The notes under the pieces: generated by a model | Told to the model about the DNA's origin: nothing | Databases searched by the model: none | What the model saw: only the letters and a program-made list of their open reading frames with translations | Shown: positions 22,976 to 35,639 of the stretch, in pieces | Layout: each line of letters starts with the position of its first letter | How positions within the stretch are numbered: position 1 is the stretch's first letter | Position numbers and translations under genes: made by a program | Assembly: GCF_027942865.1 (NCBI RefSeq) | Contig: NC_134514.1 | Location: 15,981,965-16,045,964, forward strand | Origin: Odontesthes bonariensis | Taxonomy: Eukaryota > Chordata > Actinopteri > Atheriniformes > Atherinopsidae | Direction of reading: 5' to 3' | DNA length: 64,000 nucleotides

Positions 22976-24768
22976 AAAAAGTGTTTTGCTTGAAGACCTT
23001 TACTCAAAATGTTGTCGGTGTACTTTGTTGTATTGCTATTCTTAGTTAAGGACCTTGAGTTTTTTTACCATCAGTGGAGAAGGGCATGTTTTTGCTCCAC
23101 AGGCCAGCTGCTAAAACAATCAGTGTGTGGAGGTGGAGGAGACAAGGGGAGCATAAAGAAAAGGAGACATACTGAGGGACAAGGGGGAGCAGAGGCACCA
23201 TGCAGATTCTTACACCGTCACGACTCCCCTCAGACTTCTTTTCAGCTCCGACGGACTAGAAACCAAAAGCAAAAACAGGGAAAAAAAGATGAAGGAGAGT
23301 CATGGAGAATCTCAAAGTGTTCACCCCCATCCTTCAGGCCTCAGAAACTCTGAACTTCCTGTCTCTCTTTCCTATCGGTTATACAAATCTGCCATTACCG
23401 TGCCCCCTCCTCCTCCTGCTGGTTTTTCACCCGGGGGAGCAGGCAGATATCTCTGTCAGATGGTTGGGAGTTCTGTCTCTAACAGTAAATTGACTGCGGA
23501 GGAAAGGAAAGAGACATTACTGTGCAGGGAGAAGCGATCAGCTACAGCCTGCAAAAGACATTGTACAAGATCCTTTCACTTCATGTACCTTGCAGAGCCC
23601 TCACAGGACTGAGAAAGCAATAACATATGCATCATGAATACTGAAGCGTTGAGGGTAGTAATGTAGATCTACTGAGGAGCTGATTCTGTTGCCAGGCATA
23701 ATGGATGCTCATGGATTTGTTTTTTAAAGTTCTGTGCGCTTTCGGAGACAAACTGTGTAAATTGTGCCTCGTGCCGACAGCCCACCCCCCGTGATTGGCT
23801 GATGAAGATGATTGGTGATGTTGCGCTCCCACCCCAGGGAGTTTGGGCCGAGCCATGTTTTCTAAGATTAGCCTGCTCCCCAGCACAGCACACAGCTAAA
23901 AGCACACTCCGTACAGTACAGCAATGTACATGCACAACACCTTTACGCCTATGTGAAGCTAGTAATTATGTGTTCTTCTACAAGATGAAAATAGTGCAAC
24001 AGAGATGTGGACTGAGGACATTTAAGGGCTCCAGATAGAGATCAACACTGTTTACTGTAAGTTTATAGATATTTGGTGATTTTTCAACCTGATCTCATTG
24101 CAGAAAGTGTGTTCCACAGTGCAAACTTTAAACTAACTATCACAATAAAGGCTTAAAAATAGCATCATGGCCATGCCTCTCACTCTCATGTACCTTAGTC
24201 TTTACAGAGATGCAGCTTATACAAAGAGGTATAGATTCAAAATCCAACCACATTCATGTCCCTGCATGATGACTTCATTCACCTGCTGCTACAGGACAAC
24301 GTACACAAGTTTCACTCTGTTGATTTGGTTGTTCACTAAGAGGAAGAGAGGTAGTGCATGTGAGATGAAGACCAATCTGAGATGTTTCCAGCTGTCCTTT
24401 GCCATTTCTCCTTGACTCTCACTTGCAAGTGATTGTGGTTTGGAGTTTAAAACGCACTGTTAGGGGAGAATTAATTACCAAGTCCTCCAATCGATTTGAC
24501 CAAATGGATTGTTTGCTCATACGCGCTATTAAATATTATAATGGCTTCTTCTAGTACCAGGATGGAAATATGACTCATGACTATTTCCACATTAGAGCAG
24601 TGTTTCCTTTAACAACCTCCCATCAGGAGGAAGGAGGGGGATGGATCATGCAGTTATGCAGTTGTGTCAAACATGCGCCCTAAACTGTGGGAAATTCGAT
24701 TGAAACTAACATATGTCAACAGTTTTTCACCTCAATTGCCTAACAGGAAAACATTTATATAAACGTGT

Positions 24769-25000
24769 TGGGTTTAAGCAATAAAGAAAATGATAATGGT
24801 TAGAGCTGAAATACATTCTTTATACAATATAACTTCATGGATGTAATTTCACTGGTTTCCTTGATTACATGTAAACACAACAACACGTTAAAACAAACCT
24901 TTGTCTGATTGGGTTTAGGCAATAATGTCACTTGGTTAGGGTTAGAAATCAAAGCTTTGTGGTCAGGCTTAAAACCGTGCTGGTTGGGACACAATAAATA
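24769..25000. repeat. Old teleost repeat fragment (GGGTTTAGGCAA type)
   Basis: Repeated phrases GGGTTTAAGCAATAA (24770) and GGGTTTAGGCAATAATGTCA (24910), then CTTGGTTAGGGTTAGAAATC, resemble a fish repeat family of degenerate GGTTAGG-type units. Boundaries and class are uncertain. Confidence 0.4.
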
Positions 25001-25451
25001 TTTTTTTATTCCACCATCTTCTTAATGAATGACATTTTCACACTTCACATGCAGTTGCTCTTATGACCACTATAAGCTCAAATTATTTGAATGGCATTTT
25101 AGGTCATTTCTGCCTGCATGGACAAACGACTCATGGGGTCATTTTTCCGGAGGAGGAGGACTAAACTTTTCGGCACATCCAGACTGTATTTAGACTTATT
25201 ACAGAAAGTCTTTGGAAGTGTGTTTTTATGACTTGAAAAGCAACACAAAATGATGACAACTAATCTATAGTCTAAGTTACCCATCTACATGATGACTATT
25301 TATTACACAAAACAAAATACAAGTATGCTGTGAACAGCTATATCTTGCTCCTTTAAAACCTATGCCACTATTTGTTATTTTATCTATAATAGTAGAATAG
25401 AATAGAGCAGAATAGAATAAAATAAAAAATACTTTATTCAGTATGGACACA

Positions 25452-25510
25452 GCCCTGTGATGGACTGGTGACCTGTCCAGGGACTACGATGCATCTCACG
25501 CAGTTGCAGC
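25452..25510. repeat. Fragment of RTE/SINE-like repeat
   Basis: GCCCTGTGATGGACTGGTGA followed by CCTGTCCAGGG is a very common phrase in fish and other vertebrate retroelement tails, recognised from memory. Only about 50 bp remain. Confidence 0.5.
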
Positions 25511-28500
25511 TGGCTAGCAGTAGCTAACTCTGGTTCATTCAGAAATAACTTACACTGTGTCAAGAAAAACTAAATGGACCTAAGTTGAATTACACAGTTT
25601 GGCTTGCCAGTTTTAAGTGTATATATCAGTGCTGTTGTGCACTTTTGCTTTAAACAAACAACAAAAAAACTAAAAGTTAAACACTGACTTAGCAACACAA
25701 ATGTAGACAGGAGGTTCACGTATGTACGTATGTGTCGGTGTGCGTTTGTGAGAAAAAAGATATGTACCATGAAAATGGACAGGGAGGAAAAAAAACGAAG
25801 AAGATGTAGACATGAGATAACAAGATAAAAAATGTGAGGAAAGAATGGAGATAGAGACGTATGATGAGGGTGGCGGATCAGAGGTGGTAGCAGGAGAAAG
25901 AGCAGAAATGAGGGTCATACTACTTTTAGATCTCCTGACTTCAGAGCAGCCAGCCAGTAACCTTTAACCTGAGCCCTGATAACCTAGTCTCTCCTTAATG
26001 AGCCTGAATGTTGTCTGGGAGAGTTTGTCTCTCAGTCCCAACATGACACAGGACCACCAAAAAGGAGACTGTCTGCATCTGCTTTGAGACTGAATGGATG
26101 ATGGCACAAAGACAGACATTATGAAAGCTATCTAGTCTTGATCCAGACACTGATCCACTCAGCTGCAAACAGCTACTGTATGTGTGTGTGTGTGTGCTTG
26201 TACAGAATATGTGGAGGCAGACAGATTCAACCTACGATAAGAGTCCAGACATAATGAGAACGTGGAGAATTCCTGTGCACCAGATCACCAAAGTGCTCAC
26301 CAGATCACTTCTAATAGGGTAGGTGGCAGGGCTTCGTCACAGAGACATTAAACACATTCATTAGTGTGTCCTCTACAGGCAGGGCTGTCCTCTTTCTCCT
26401 TCTGTGGTGCTTCCTCTGGCAAGTGTTGACAATGTAAATGTTGAGTGAGCTCAGTCACCCATATGGCAGCCAGCGATAAAGGATGGAGTGTGTGGGAGAT
26501 GCACATTGCGCCACTGACTTCCATTTCCTGTCTCTCACCCACCAGGTCTAACTAATTCCACAGATGACCACGGGCCTCTCACAGAGACGAACACAGACTG
26601 CAAAATACTGTAAAACCTCTCCGGGTATCATGTTTGTCAGTTACTGGAATAGATGGGTTTTTAATTTGGCTGATGTAAAAAACAGCCTGCTGATTGTAGC
26701 AACAGGAGGCCAGCAGGGATGCTTGAATGGCTCTGTGTAACAATATACACACATATTTTTGAACCATGACTCCTTTTATTATGTTTTTTAGCAGCCAGCG
26801 CTGTTCAATTACTGTGAGTATCTAAAATATCAGGTTATCATATGTGATGTTTGTGTTAAAAAATGGATATTTTATATCAAATTCAATTATATAAATGATT
26901 CTTATGATTCCCATGATCATGCACTTATCAGTGATCTAATACCTATTAAATAATAGCTAAAGATGCCTATCAGGTAATGCCTGCAACTCAAAACCTTGAA
27001 ACAAATGGGATTTACAGATGATTAATGAGCGGAGAAAAGCAGCAAATCGTCACATCTAAGAGCATAGATTTCACCAAATCATTTTCTATTGATAGGAAAT
27101 CAACTCTCTATTTCAGCATAATTCCTAAAATAAACCATTACAGAGACTTAGTGATATTATGCAGCTCACATCTCTCAGATGATGCCTGACAGATGTTGAT
27201 TTGGCTGTGTAAGAAATGTTTCTGTTGTAGTGTTTAATCAAATCAAAGTGAAATTCTACATAGCATATTTACTTATAAATTTGGGGGATTTCCATTTTCT
27301 TAAGCATATTTAGCCTTGTTGGCAATGCAGAGAAACAAAGTCTAGAAAAAGTCCCATGGAAGAAACCATGACTGAACTGACTGAAAAACCCTATTTTGTA
27401 GCCTTCCTTTAACTGTCTTGTCTGCACTTCTATAAAATATGTTTAAATGAAGCCAACCTAGAGGCTAGATTTAGCTCAAACTAAGAATAAACAGCCGTCT
27501 CACACTCCTCATACAGCTCATACAGCTCACAGCAGACTGGGCAATTTAAAAAAAATGTTGAGCAAACTAAGGAAAACATAAACAAAAGAAATGTTTTAAA
27601 AAGTCTTCAAGAACATTAATAATTAAAACGTGTTCAAATAAAGGAGCATCTTAAAAGTTAACGGGTGGTGATACAAGGGCTTGGTCATCTTTATTTTTGA
27701 TCCCAGATATGAGGACATATTAGAGCCTCTGGTTGGTCGACCTCTGTGTTCTAAGCAGGGGATGATAATGATGCAAGAGTTCTTTGAGATAAGCCAATCC
27801 ATTTCATGTCATTTAAAATGTATATATCACATATCACACGGAGCTTTTGTTCATGCCCTGCAGGATGTGAAGTCAAACTGAGTGATTAACTGCGTGTTTA
27901 GAGGAATGCTGCTCGCCATGGCTAAAGGACAAAAGGGTCACTGGGTTTTATCAGAACACTACAGTTACCTATGAAACACATTTTGGCATTATTATTTTGT
28001 GTTGGATTATATTATAAGAGGTATGCATCACTTTGCCTTTAATATTACTACTAAATAATACCTTGATAATAATATTAATTACTTGGTTTGGGTTCGGAAT
28101 AGGGCAGCCTTAAAAGTGCCGCACATTGAGCACCTAAATTTACAACAAAACCAAAACATTAGGTCCAAAATACAATCAAGACTAATTACAATGATTTAAA
28201 GGCATGGTTGTTTTGATACTATGTCCATCATACTGTAAATGTTAGTGTATTAACCTGACACAAAAGCTCAGCTGAGGTCTAAGAGGCCTAACTTTTAATG
28301 AGGATATTGTTTTAACTTTGTAAAATTTGACATTAGTTTAAATTTGACAATAAAACAACATCCATAATGCAATATAACAGAAATGAGTTGACGTTTAAGG
28401 AAGGTATTAAGCTTTTTCCTTTGATAAGGTCACTAAAGTTACAGCCATGGAGTCAGAGAGGCATGGATATCAGAGGATATCAGAGTACTTCACCATGTGG

Positions 28501-29250
28501 CCAGGCAGGAATTTTGTGAAATCAGACTTATTAGGGTTCATATTAACTGTCTCAGGTAGCCCATAAAAAGACATATGAGAAAAAGTCAATAGCAGGCCTT
28601 TAACCGGCCTACTGCGGGCCCATGGAGCCTATTTAAAGCCAACAGTGGATCACTGTGCAGGCTGCGCACTGGACTTATGAATGGGATTCTGCAGCAGCCT
28701 CCTGCTGAATGGCTGACAGATCCGGGTCCAGAAAGCAGGCGATGAATGGGAGCCTGCGTGTGTGCGTGCGTGTGTGGATTCACTAGTCGGCACACTGATT
28801 TTGGATCATCTCAGCGGGCCTTTATATCACATCCGATCCCATCAGACCCCCGAGCCGTCCTGTGACTGACCACACTTTGCTCCCACAAGTCTATTAAATG
28901 GATTATCGGAGAAGCCCCGTTTTACATGGCGACCCCCACCTCTCAAGCCTGGAAAGCCTCAATGGACTCGTTTTTAACACCAAATGCAATGATCAGACCG
29001 CTGCACTTGCTCTCTACCATCACAAGCAGAGGATGGCCGTGGGGATGAAACGGCTTTAACACCAGAACACATCAGCATCCCATTCGCCTCATCAACCCAC
29101 TGATGGCTTGTTATTGTTGTCCTCAACAAATCATTAGGCTGGTGCCTTTCTCCCCGCAGTATTGGCACAAGAAAAGGCTGAGGATGGTCCAGACGCGCTA
29201 AATAAGAAAAAGAAAACGCAGCAGCGGCTGTGCAGACGGGCAGCACTCAC

Positions 29251-29500
29251 CTCAACACAGAACTGCTTTCATGATGTCTCTGAGAGGATTCCGGTTCTGT
29301 CGTAAGGGTGCTCACTTTTCAGCATCAATCATGGTGAATTACTCCCTCCGGCTTCATCTGGTGCTGATCTGCCCGGTTTATAGGAGCCCACGGCCGCTCA
29401 GCTCTCCCTCCATCTCTGCTCGACGCACTGAGCCGCTGCAGCTGAACACTGGGCTCTGCCGCTCCACAGACCGAGAGTTCCAAAAAGTCCTACTTCCGGC
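29251..29500 (-). promoter_or_regulatory. Candidate sh2b2 promoter and 5' noncoding exon
   Basis: A locally GC- and CpG-richer patch in an AT-rich region. On the minus strand it has an ETS-type site CCGGAAGT (29492-29499) and then a strong splice donor GAG|GTGAGT whose last exon base is 29251. A TSS near 29.4-29.5 kb and an untranslated exon splicing to the acceptor at 17632 would complete sh2b2. This is inference; no transcript evidence is available here. Confidence 0.35.
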
Positions 29501-31276
29501 TGCTAGTTTCAGAATAAAGCTCCAAATTCCCGAGCAGGTTCGTCCACAATCAGCTGCTGTTGGGAAGGAATTCCCCTCAAAGCTTCACTACAAATATGAA
29601 TGGATCACCCACTCACTCATTCACTTCATGTTTGTGGGGTTTTGGCATGTGCATAGTTATAGATGGTTTCTGACAAATGAGTGAGTTGTCAGTAGCAACA
29701 GAGTTTGAGTTGTGTTGTGTTAATGCAGTGGCATATGCTGGCTTCTACAATAGCGTGGTGCTAGTCTAAGATGGTTTTATTTCATATTTAAGTCTCATGT
29801 AGTTTCAAGCGTTTTGTAATGGTTTAATGTTAACTTAACAGAAGCTGTGTCAACAGAAGAGGAACAAGGTCCTTCTTTAGGATGAAAAATATGATCTCTA
29901 ATCATGAGATGAGTTCAAATGAAAGCGAATGTGCTGTTTTTATACCCAGCTGATTGGTTCGTTTGTATTTCATTGTGCCCATCACTGCATTTTTGGAAAT
30001 TACAGGATCCAGAGCATAGCCTCACAGAGCCATAGCTGGAGGCGACAGTGCTGATTACAAAACACATACCGTCCTAATCTTCTGAGACTAATCAAATTTA
30101 GGTCTTAAAGTCTATTCTGTCTGCTCCAATATCAGAATAATGATAATTCATGATAATAATTTGAACCAGGTTGTAAAATTGAAACAAAGATGTTCACACC
30201 ATACATAAAAACAGTGAAGAAATCAGTCAAGATTCAAATAAATTTGTCCCCATTTTCATTTAAATTGTATGTCTTAGCTGAATTAGTAAATACAAATAAC
30301 AGCAGTGAGTATAGAGCAAGAACCAGCAAACAGCTGAGTGAAGAAATTATTACAAATTGCACATGAAGTTTAAATTGTGAAACAATGTACTTTTACTCTG
30401 AGATATTTGGAACAGAAAAACTGCAGCATGCAGAGCTCACTTCTGTAATTTTCATGCTGAAGCTTCTGAAGCTTCTGCTCAAATATCATAGTTGTAAGTG
30501 TCATGAGTGAGATTCTCCTTGACTACATCATAACTGTATCTGCAGGAAACACAATCAAAGAGTTCCGCTGTGGTGCAAAACTGGCTAAGTGATAACATTT
30601 TTTACAGCTGTTGGATATATGTGTGGTTTTGCTACACGTTTACAGTGCTGGTCAGAATATTAGAGGATTATAGGAGGATAATAAAAAGCCAAACTGACTC
30701 CTTATTTTTCTGTTATTTCTCTTTCTGTTTGCAGAAATATTTAACCTTTAAATTAATTTGATTTGAACCAAACTTTCGTTTAAGAAATTCATATGCAGAA
30801 GAGATCTGATCTTATTGTGTGTGGATTATTTACTGTGTCAGACTCATTAAATGAATCAACGTGACAACGAAGGGATTTCTCTGTAATTTGTGATGTTTTT
30901 TATTTGGAAAACATAAATAATATTTGAGCCTAAAAGGTTATTATTCTAAACTTGTAAAACCAGCCATCACAACTCAAAGTAATATTGTTTTATCAGTCAA
31001 TGGAGATGTATATAGAGACCAAAATCAATCATTTTCAGACATATCAGTTGCCAGATTTAACACTAGATGATGCATTACGTACAAGTGGCTTAAGTCTACA
31101 TTATTTTCAATAATGTTTTCAAGAAATTGGATTCTGTCTTTGAAATGAAAGAGAACCAAATGGCCCAAACAATGAGGTTCTTTTTCAGTTCCGTCACACA
31201 TTTTCCAAATGATCCTATGAGAATAATAACTGCTGGTAGAAACAATTTTTTATTAAGCTCTGAAGAACCGTTTGTT

Positions 31277-31312
<36 letters not shown>

Positions 31313-34300
31313 TTGTATATCAGCAAACTAGGAGGGAATCCAAACTCTTGAGATTAAAAGTGTTAAGTGACCAGAAAGTTGTGTTATTTTGTGTTTTTGT
31401 ATATGTCAAACAGGATTTTTTTTTAGAATTAACTTGGATTTTCAGCGATCTTTGTGACTTTACAATGAGGCATCTATCTGTATGTGCTGTGCATTGTACA
31501 TTTTGTTTCTTGTTCAGTATATCACTGTGTGAGTATTCATTTCACTACCCCCTTGGATGGATTACTGAACGGGAGCACCAGACATGGACCCTGGAGCTCA
31601 GGCGGTCATGGTGGCTCTGGTCTTCATTTGCAAAATATATCCGACACAAAATAGCCAAAAAAGAACACTAAACACTCGTAAAGTCATGGGATCATTTTAG
31701 ATAGCTGCTAATTTTCACAAGTAGATCCAAAATTACCCATAAAGTAAGTAATTACAGAGAAAGAAAAACATTTGCGTCTATGTTTATGCAGATGTTTGCG
31801 TTTTATTTTGAAAGCGCATTAAAATACTGTCATACGCTCTGTGTCTTTGGTCCAACTGACCCGCAGCTTCCTTTACTGGGGGTGTGTGAGCTATTTTGCG
31901 CTTCTCTTAAAGGAGCCACGCCCTTTTATCTTTGCCACAAGTCCACTGGCAAATAATATATCTTATGTATGCGCTCCATTGAAGGAAATAATCAATATTT
32001 AAGAAAATAAATAATAATTCAAGAATATTTTTCTTCACAACACACAAAGGCATAAGCAGTGCTTTAGAAAACACATATGTAGCTCAGAAGCAGATGCACT
32101 GACCAGCTGGTTTAATTACACAAGCAAACAGTAAGTGACTAACTGGATGAGACAGCCCTCCTCGTGTGTTTCCTTACAATCTGAAACTAGATGTTACATC
32201 AGCAGCAGCAGGAAAGTTTCTGTAATCCCTGCTTTCTGTGAGGCTTCAGTTGGTAAAGTTGATCTTAATGAGACTGACACGTTTATCCTACAAGTCAACA
32301 ACAACATGAGAAAAGACTTCTGCAAAGAAAAGTCCACATATACTGAGCTCTGATGACAAAAAACACAACAGAGAGCAACAAACACAAAACGAGGTAGGTG
32401 GTTAGTTTGCTCCTCCAATTCTCGCTGGGTACAGGTGCAAGACAAAATATCACATATCAGCAATGAAGACTTACTGGGACAAAACAACAGATTTCTGCAG
32501 AAAATCTATGAAGATATTGTTTTAACAATACACTGTGTAAACTGTTTCTCCAATGTGGGAGTGTGGTTTTGGTTAATACTTGACTGAACTGCCTAAAAAT
32601 GCCAACAAAAAAGGATATGACATTTTCCCCTGTTCGTGTAAGTTGGACTCTGCCATGCAGAAGCCTTTTCAGACGCTCCTCCTCAGTCCTTCATCACTCA
32701 GCCCTCGTGAAGCTGAGATCACATCAGCGCCACTTCCAACCGTCTCATTGAGTTTGTTTTCCAGAATCATCTGTTCTGTTTGGGAAATCACTCTGAGCTT
32801 CATTTCATGGCCAAAACATTAATGTCATCAGTATAACTGTTACATACATGTTCTCTGGCCAATTCAGATTCCTCATGTGGTTCAGTGATGCTTACCTCTC
32901 CGTAAGTGGCACAGAGAGCTTAGCCTCATTATAATCCTCTCTGCTCAGAGAGGATTGAATCTGTTGGGTTAAAGGCTAAAATAATAACCTGGCCAGACTA
33001 CACACAGGTGGCAGTGGGGGAGGATGAGCTGCTTCGGAAGGTCAGTATTTAGTGCTTCCTCTTAAACATGCCACACTGTAATCTTGTTTTCCAAACTCTT
33101 TTCTCAGCTGTTAAGCAGCTCTAAGTGATCCTTGTAATGATTAGCAGCAAACAAATGATTAAACAAGAGCGGGCACTGACAGTTTTAGCCAATCTGCATT
33201 GAATTGTCCTCAGAGAAGAAGATTCCCAAAACTTTTAATGCATGGACACAAAAGCAGATCATCTTCAGAACAGGGACCTTGATTCTGATAGCAGAAATCA
33301 AACACTGAAACACTGTAATAATGTGTTGAACCCAAACACAGGACGGACAGGCAGGCGTTGGAAACGGGGACTTTATTTAAAAACTAACAAGAGGCACTGC
33401 CAAGACAGGAAATACAAGGAACTGAGCTCCAAACAAAGCTGCGGTGAAAGCATGTGGCAGGCTAACACGGGGGAGTTGAGAGCTGTTCATGTGAGGAAAC
33501 CAACCAACATCCCAGATGTTAAAGCTGTTCTGTCCAAAAGAACGGATTAAGATTCCTCCAATCTGATGTTCAGGGGCTGATCAAAGCCTACCGGAAACAT
33601 TGAGTTGCAGGTGTTGCTGCAGAAGGACGTCACACCAGAAACTAAAAACTGAAGTTTAAAAAGCTTTTGCCACTCACAGATATGCCTTTACTCGGTTATT
33701 CTCTGCAATGAACACATTTGTATGAATCCGATTTTTGTGTTATTTATTCAATTGGATTGTCTTCATTCACTTTTAAGAGTTGCATGAAAAAAAATGCAGG
33801 CGATATCAACAGGGAATTAACAACAGTGAACAAAGACAAAAAAGGTAAATCTTTATCTAAAAACACATCTGATACGATTTCAAGAGAACAAAGTTTAATA
33901 TGAAGATTTCACAAACATGGATTCAATAAGACTAATTCCTTCATCCTTGATAAAAACTGACACACATGTCACAATATTTCAGTGTAATATTGGAGCACAT
34001 CTGGCTTACAAACTTTTTAAAATTAATTTAACTTGTGTTTAGAAATACAAGTCTTAGACTGATATTAGTTGACACCAAGAAAACTTTCCAGATGAATGCA
34101 AAACTTCATCTTTGTACAGGAAGGATTCTGCATCGTAAACGAAGAGGGACCAGTTAACACAAAGCAGAATCATTTGAATGTGATTTAAACTTTAAACTTT
34201 TACCAGAGAGTGGTTAGTTTTACAGATTATGAAACGAAAGACTCATTTTGGAAGAATGATGAAGTCAGGAGGAGCTTCCACTGATATTTTTATTAGCGGT

Positions 34301-35400
34301 GATGACTGCGTTGTTGAAAATGAGAGAAACATTTAAACCTTTGATTCTAAATTCAAACCCAGAGAAGCAAGCATAATGAAACAAAACAAGTTTTGGACTG
34401 AGTGAGGTCGCTCTCTTTGTCTCTCTCCAGAGACCCTCGCCTCTTATTGATCCTCGAACACTTCCTGCCGGAAGGACAAATCAACGGGAGCCCTGAGGGG
34501 GCAGTGACCGCTTCAACCTCCTGCTCATCCACAGATCCCTCCCTGCCTCGCCCACATCATCTGTTTCAGTTCCTTCCCTTTCATGTCTCAATCCCTCTGT
34601 CCAAATTATCAGCTTATCCCATTATTCCCTTTTAATTTCTCTCATATTGCCACAAAAAGATCACAGTTTTCCATTTTGTGCTCTCATGCAGTATAGTTCA
34701 ATGGCAGAGGACCCATGACATACCCCAGCACACAAACAACGTGCCCTCTTCAGTGTGGCCTCATTGATCAGGAGTTCAGATACTGCATGTACCACATTTA
34801 ACTTCAGAGGGTGACGCACAGGTGGGAGGGAGCTGGGAGACAAAAAGGAAAAAAAGAGAGATGCTTTTGAGTTGATTTCCTGTGAAAGCATCTAAAGTGG
34901 TTGAGATGGAGATTGGCCTCCTGGGGCTGTTTGAGGATCAATGTGTCAGGAGGCTTTAATAAGAAACTGCCCCTCACTGTCTCCTGACCAGGAAAACACA
35001 GCACTGAGGTGCACGGAAAACATCTCACCTTTAAAGTGGAATGGCTGCAACAGCATGACTGAACCCTGCATTTCCTGAAGTATCTGATTGTGCAAGGCTG
35101 CGTTTATGAGAAACTGATGCTGTAACCTGAAGCTCAGCTGAAAACAAGGCAGGAGTGGATTTTTTTGATGCTGAAGTGATGCTGTTGTCCTTCGATTCAA
35201 CTTAAATCAATTCAATTAAATTCAGCAAAGGGAAATTATATTGTAACAGAATAAATACTTTTAACAAATAAGCTATTGTTCTAGAGAGATAACAAAATGA
35301 AACAAAACAATATCAGTTAACAAACTTTAAGAAAGTTGTGTAGCAGAGTGAGGTGTGGTTGAAATCATCAGAGGGATCACCGCGAATGGATTATATTGCC
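29501..35400. other. Intergenic desert, left part
   Basis: AT-rich DNA without recognisable exons. Contains a (GTT)n microsatellite at 31279-31312. ORFs here are short and unrelated to known families. Confidence 0.5.
31279..31312. repeat. (GTT)n microsatellite
   Basis: About 11 uninterrupted GTT units, seen directly. It produces meaningless Leu or Asn runs in ORFs on each strand. Confidence 0.95.
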
Positions 35401-35405
35401 GTTTT

Positions 35406-35617
35406 GTTGCTTAGCAACAACTTAGCTAATGATGTCGAACACGGCGTCGGCCGGTAGCCTAACACATGTGAACTCTCTTGGTAAAAAACATAGACTGAAA
35501 CTCATTGCCAACAGATCATCATCAGGGGGGCAGAGACGTTCTTTCTCAGTGACACGTACACTGTTACCGATCTGTCTGCAGTCTCTGTCTGCAGCGTACA
35601 GTCTGACAGCTGAATAG
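35406..35617 (+). promoter_or_regulatory. X-box-like palindrome preceding a 62-codon ORF
   Basis: GTTGCTTAGCAAC at 35406-35418 is a perfect inverted repeat with a 1-nt centre and fits the RFX X-box consensus (GTTNCY-N-RGNAAC). Ten bases later an ORF starts with tandem ATGs (35429) and runs 62 codons to 35617. The patch is richer in CpG than its surroundings. The peptide (begins MMSNTASAGS, Ser- and Arg-rich) resembles nothing I know; a donor-like TTG|GTAAAA occurs at about 35480. It could be a small unannotated gene start or chance. Confidence 0.25.
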
Positions 35618-35639
35618 AGAGGTGGGTGCGACACATTGG

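Larger units (their letters stand above)
22976..29250 (-). other. Presumed 5'UTR intron of sh2b2, distal part
   Basis: No gene recognised. ORFs at 23.0-23.6 kb lack similarity and codon structure. Two old repeat pieces lie within (24.77-25.0 and 25.45-25.51 kb) and a short TG tract at about 26181-26196. Confidence 0.45.
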
